Assembly (NCBI GenBank): GCA_963770645.1
Contig: CAVYQL010000003.1
Span: 372,001-436,000, forward strand
Reading direction: 5' to 3'
DNA from: Bog-473 sp963770645
Lineage (GTDB): Bacteria; Actinomycetota; Acidimicrobiia; Acidimicrobiales; RAAP-2
DNA: 64,000 nucleotides
Part shown: one piece after another, positions 61,044 to 64,000 of the stretch
Layout: every line of letters starts with the position of its first letter
How positions within the stretch are numbered: the first letter of the stretch is position 1
The notes under the pieces: model-generated
Told to the model about the DNA's origin: nothing
Seen by the model: only the letters and a program-made list of their open reading frames with translations
Databases searched by the model: none
Translations under genes and position numbers: made by a program

Positions 61044-61928
61044 TCAAGACGCTGAACCGGACGGTGGCGTCCGGCGGCCGTGTGCACGGCCGGTCTCGGA
61101 ATGGCCACGCGCGGCGCGCCGGCGTTCCCTCATGGTGCGGCCCGAGCGACTGCTCAGGGCCTCTTGGCGCCGTGCCCGCCAGCGGCCGACCGGGGCCCCG
61201 GTCGTGGTGCGGGCGCGGGTTGGATGGCGGCGTGGCCGGCCAGCGAACTCCCGCCCCTCGCGCCAGGCCCGCCAGCGCGAGTCGACTCGGCCCTCGCGCC
61301 AGGCCTCGATGCGACGGCGGATGATCTCGTCGCGGCCAGAGGCAGCGTTCCAGACCTTCACGAATCGAGAGATGGCCGTGAACGAGACGAGTACGAAGAG
61401 CACCCACAGGACGGGCACGAAGATCACCGAGCTCAAGAACGCGATGCCGAGCAAGAACATACGCTCGGCTCGTTCCATCAGGCCGCCCTTCGCGGAGAGA
61501 CCGAGGGACTCCGCCTTGGCCCTTTCGTAGGAGATCAGCGCTGTCACCGCCAAGATGGCCATGGGCAGCAGCGCGAGGTGGCCCCTCCCCTGATCGAGCA
61601 GGTACCAGGCGCAGCCCATCATGAGGACGGCGTCGGCGATGCGGTCGGTGACCGAGTCGAAGAAGGCGCCCCGGACCGATGCGGTGCCGGCGGCCTTGGC
61701 AACGGGGCCGTCGAGCAGGTCGTGCATGCCCGTCACGATGAGCATCACGATGGCCCAGTGCAGGTGGCCGCTCGCCACCAGTACTGCGGTGGCGGTGGCC
61801 GAGATGAGGCCGGTGGCGGTGAGGACGTCGGCGGTGATGCCATGGCGGTGCAGTGCCTGGCCGACCGGACTGGTCGTCCGGTCGACGGCGGTTCGCCAGC
61901 GGCCGTCGAACATGTAGCTCCTCGTCAT
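61044..61928 (-). CDS. CDP-alcohol phosphatidyltransferase, likely PI-phosphate synthase
   Basis: Joins CDP-diacylglycerol to inositol phosphate, giving the PIM lipid base. The 294-residue membrane protein has about five helices. The signature reads HDLLDGPVAKAAG then RGAFFDSVTDRIADA; the three Asp-x3-Asp positions are intact, but the usual AR is AK. I start at ATG 61928, just ahead of the FDGRWRTAVDR opening. The last 75 residues are Arg-rich and unlike relatives. A different frame continues to a stop at 60955 that overlaps the acyltransferase start by GTGA and ends in a natural-looking tail, so a frameshift near the C terminus is possible. Confidence 0.85.
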   Translation of the reverse strand: MTRSYMFDGRWRTAVDRTTSPVGQALHRHGITADVLTATGLISATATAVLVASGHLHWAIVMLIVTGMHDLLDGPVAKAAGTASVRGAFFDSVTDRIADAVLMMGCAWYLLDQGRGHLALLPMAILAVTALISYERAKAESLGLSAKGGLMERAERMFLLGIAFLSSVIFVPVLWVLFVLVSFTAISRFVKVWNAASGRDEIIRRRIEAWREGRVDSRWRAWREGREFAGRPRRHPTRARTTTGAPVGRWRARRQEALSSRSGRTMRERRRAARGHSETGRAHGRRTPPSGSAS

Positions 61929-62266
61929 GCGCGGCCCAGGATCGGGCTGTGCTGTCCATCCGAGTTTACCATTCGGACCCACAAACCCGAGGGTGCGCGG
62001 TCCCTTCGCCGGGCACCCCCGTCCGAGCCCGAACCGGGGCCTGACCCCCTGGTCAGCACCATGATCAAGCGATGGCCGCGGTGGGCGCGGCCAATCCCGG
62101 ACCTACCCTGGCCCGTATCCCACCTGTGACACGACGGCAAACACGACGGCAACACGGGTACGACGAGCAACACCGGCTCAACGAGCATCGAGGCCGCCGC
62201 GAAATGGGCGTCAGCCGAGAGCACGGCACGCCCGGCACGCCCGGCACGCACGCAGAGAGGAACGCC
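61929..62266. other. Divergent intergenic region, PI synthase / cupredoxin
   Basis: About 340 bases with no gene. Visible features: two near copies of ACACGACGGCAA at about 62117-62142, three copies of a nine-base CCCGGCACG-type unit at about 62222-62250, and a GGTGC/GCACC pairing at about 61993-62015. The region should hold promoters of the two outward-facing genes. No clear -10/-35 set. Confidence 0.45.
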
Positions 62267-62794
62267 ATGACATCCACGACCCCCACAACTCCCACGACGA
62301 CCTCGCGCCGCACACGGCGCGTCGGCCGGCTGCCTCGCGTCGCGCTGGCCACCGCAGCCGGCGCCACCGCCGGCATCCTCGCTCTCGGCGCGGTCGCGGC
62401 GGCCCGGGCCGGCGCAAGTTCCCAGGGGACGACCGTCAAGGCGGTCGAGACCGACTTCCACATCGCGTTGTCGAAGAAGACCTTCGCGCCGGGCAAGTAC
62501 ACGTTCGAGGCGATCAACAAGGGACAGACAACGCATGCCCTCGAGATCACGGGATCGGGTCTGAAGAATGCGAAGACCAAGGACATCACGCCCGGCCAGA
62601 CCGCGAAACTCACGGTGACCTTCAAGAAGGGCCCCTATGACATCTTCTGCCCCATCCCCGGCCACAAGGCGCTCGGCATGAACGTCAACATCGTCGTCGT
62701 GACCGCTGGAGCGACGTCGAGTAGCAACTCGTCCAAGGGGTCCACCACCACCTCGTCCAAGGCTTCGAGCGGCAGCGGGGGCTACGGCTACTGA
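62267..62794 (+). CDS. Secreted type 1 copper (cupredoxin) protein
   Basis: A 175-residue exported protein from ATG 62267, with AGAGAGGAA just upstream. After a twin-Arg-like basic start (SRRTRRVGRLPRVALATAAG) comes a membrane anchor or signal. The cupredoxin domain (about 48-150) has all type 1 copper ligands: His in THALEI, then Cys, His and Met in CPIPGHKALGM. A Ser/Thr/Gly tail follows and ends in GYGY. This is a periplasmic or surface electron carrier; its partners are unknown. No multicopper oxidase is close by. Confidence 0.85.
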   Translation: MTSTTPTTPTTTSRRTRRVGRLPRVALATAAGATAGILALGAVAAARAGASSQGTTVKAVETDFHIALSKKTFAPGKYTFEAINKGQTTHALEITGSGLKNAKTKDITPGQTAKLTVTFKKGPYDIFCPIPGHKALGMNVNIVVVTAGATSSSNSSKGSTTTSSKASSGSGGYGY

Positions 62795-62933
62795 GCAGCT
62801 GCACCGCAGGGAGACCGCGGGGGCGCGTGAAGCTCGGGAGAGGGCGTCGAGTAGCCTGACCAGCTGAGATGCCGCGGGGCGGAGGTGTCGCACCTCCCTT
62901 CCGACGCGGCATTGCACGTGAGGTGATGGTGCC

Positions 62934-63779
62934 GTGTCGGAGCTGAGGAGCGCGGGTGAGCCACGGCACCACGCCACCGTGCTGCCCGACGCGACACTCG
63001 ACGTCTCGATCGTCGTCCCCTACTACAACCCGGGCGACCGACTGCGGAAGACGGTCGCCGACATGGTCCGGGTCCTCGACGCGTCGGGCATGACCTTCGA
63101 GATCATCACCGTCTCGGACGGCTCGACCGACGGCAGCCCCTTCACGCTCGACGGCTTCCCCGCGCACGTCGTGCGACGGGTCACCTTCGCGACCAACGTC
63201 GGCAAGGGCTCGGCGTTGCGCGCCGGCCTCGGGATGGGGCGCGGTCGCTATCTCGGCTTCATCGACGCCGACGGCGACATCTCGCCCGAGTTGCTCGCCC
63301 CCTACGTCTCCATCATGCGCTCCGAGAAGCCCGACATCATCATCGGCAGCAAGCGCCACCCCGACTCCTCGGTGCACTACCCGCCCCTGCGCCGGTTCTA
63401 CTCGTGGGGCTACCAGAAGCTCACGAACCTGCTTTTCCACCTGAACGTCAAGGACACGCAGGTCGGTATCAAGCTGGTCGACCGCAGCGTCATCGCCGAG
63501 GTGCTGCCCGTGCTGCGCGAGAGCCGCTTCGCGCTGGACCTCGAGCTGTTGGTGCTGGCCCGGCGCCTCGGCTACACGCGGATCGTGGAGGCGCCGGTGC
63601 GCATCGAGGAGCGCTTCGGCAGCACCATCTCGCTCAAGGCGGTCTGGCTGCTCCTCGTCGACACGCTCGGCCTGTTCGTCCGCTACTCGCTGCGCCACGA
63701 GTACGACACCGCGTTGGATGCCGCGGTGGCGGCGCGGTCCGGCGGTACGGCCGGCACCGCCGATCTGGGCCCCGGCTGA
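62934..63779 (+). CDS. GT2-family glycosyltransferase, DPM-like
   Basis: A 281-residue GT-A glycosyltransferase. It shows VSIVVPYYNPGDRLRK, VSDGSTDGS, the metal motif GFIDADGDISPEL, and the product-site LDLELLVLARRLG. One hydrophobic helix may sit near the C terminus (AVWLLLVDTLGLFVRYSL). It resembles polyprenyl-phosphate sugar transferases (DPG or DPM synthases). Start is GTG 62934. It differs clearly from the GT2 protein at 7.4-8.3 kb and is not a recent duplicate. Confidence 0.85.
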   Translation: MSELRSAGEPRHHATVLPDATLDVSIVVPYYNPGDRLRKTVADMVRVLDASGMTFEIITVSDGSTDGSPFTLDGFPAHVVRRVTFATNVGKGSALRAGLGMGRGRYLGFIDADGDISPELLAPYVSIMRSEKPDIIIGSKRHPDSSVHYPPLRRFYSWGYQKLTNLLFHLNVKDTQVGIKLVDRSVIAEVLPVLRESRFALDLELLVLARRLGYTRIVEAPVRIEERFGSTISLKAVWLLLVDTLGLFVRYSLRHEYDTALDAAVAARSGGTAGTADLGPG

Positions 63780-63902
63780 AGCGGGCGGCCAGCTGGCCGC
63801 TTGGAGGTGAGCAGTCCCCGACGAGCGGTCCTACACTCGTCGGCTACGAGCCGGTGCGGAGATGGGGTTCTGACCGGCCGAAGGACGAGGACGGAGGACC
63901 AG

Positions 63903-64000
63903 GTGCCACTCGACCCGACCGCAATTCGCAACGTCGCCCTTGTCGGGCACCACGGAGCGGGCAAGACCACCCTGGCCGAGGCCCTGCTCGCCGCGACGGG
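63903..64000 (+). CDS. Elongation factor G-like GTPase, N-terminal fragment
   Basis: Only 32 residues are in the window. They begin at GTG 63903 with a P-loop in ALVGHHGAGKTTLAEALL. Canonical EF-G has GHIDAGKTT; the GHxGAGKTT form suits the EF-G-like (FusA2) group, but TetM/RF3-type GTPases cannot be excluded. It continues past the window end. The gap after the GT2 gene is 123 bases. Confidence 0.65.
   Translation, partial: MPLDPTAIRNVALVGHHGAGKTTLAEALLAAT

Overview
This window is high-GC actinobacterial chromosome, most likely from an uncultured or little-studied deep lineage such as Acidimicrobiia. Several things point there. Mycothiol synthase (mshD) is a marker of Actinobacteria. The gene order from about 23 kb to 62 kb matches, as I recall it, the Mycobacterium tuberculosis order pgsA-acyltransferase-pimA / pdxS-pdxT-yebC-ruvCAB / yajC-secD-secF-rel / hisS-aspS / rarA-alaS-ruvX-mltG-aroE. 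The repetitive GYW-DGGIF surface modules are, from memory, common in Acidimicrobiia. There is no rRNA, CRISPR array, prophage or intact transposon, and I found no tRNA. Coding density is very high, with many 4-base ATGA/GTGA overlaps.

Layout. 0.2-5.2 kb: nth diverging from mshD, a VIT1-type metal transporter, a MaoC-like hydratase, then menG-menF for menaquinone. 5.1-13 kb: an OmpR-type two-component pair, a polyprenol-phosphate mannose synthase, an AI-2E-type permease, an UPF0104 membrane protein, a methyltransferase and a GT87 mannosyltransferase. 13-24 kb: ppk, a lone SEDS protein, a monooxygenase-fold protein, an accessory island (remnant repeats, a zinc-ribbon miniprotein and a secreted G1 glutamic peptidase), then rodA with a BFN nuclease and an MscS channel. 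23-42 kb: the leftward housekeeping block aroE through yajC, interrupted by a secreted S53 peptidase. 42.2-43.1 kb: a non-coding stretch with IS21-like end repeats and a strongly structured RNA candidate, followed by a second two-component system. 45.8-54.9 kb: an ABC exporter, ruvBAC, yebC, an orphan secreted protein, a hydrolase and a DUF222-HNH protein. 55-62 kb: purU, pdxT-pdxS, a peculiar M48 peptidase and the phosphatidylinositol-mannoside genes. 62.2-64 kb: a secreted blue-copper protein, a family-2 glycosyltransferase and the start of an EF-G-like GTPase.

How the genes work together. The PI synthase, PimA and PIM acyltransferase, with the polyprenol-phosphate mannose synthase and the GT87 enzyme, imply a mannosylated phosphatidylinositol envelope. 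MltG, RodA, a second SEDS protein and AroE serve wall and precursor synthesis; SecDF-YajC serves export. Two unrelated acid-peptidase families (G1 at 18-19.8 kb, S53 at 28.5-31.5 kb) both end in the same six-repeat module, suggesting a shared surface-display or binding system for extracellular proteolysis.

The most interesting items are the structured RNA at about 42.70-42.88 kb, the shared repeat module of the two acid peptidases, the zinc-ribbon miniprotein behind a tandem Shine-Dalgarno-like array, and two single-base frameshifts (mltG and the S53 peptidase) that need checking against raw reads. Statements about relatives come from memory; no search was run.
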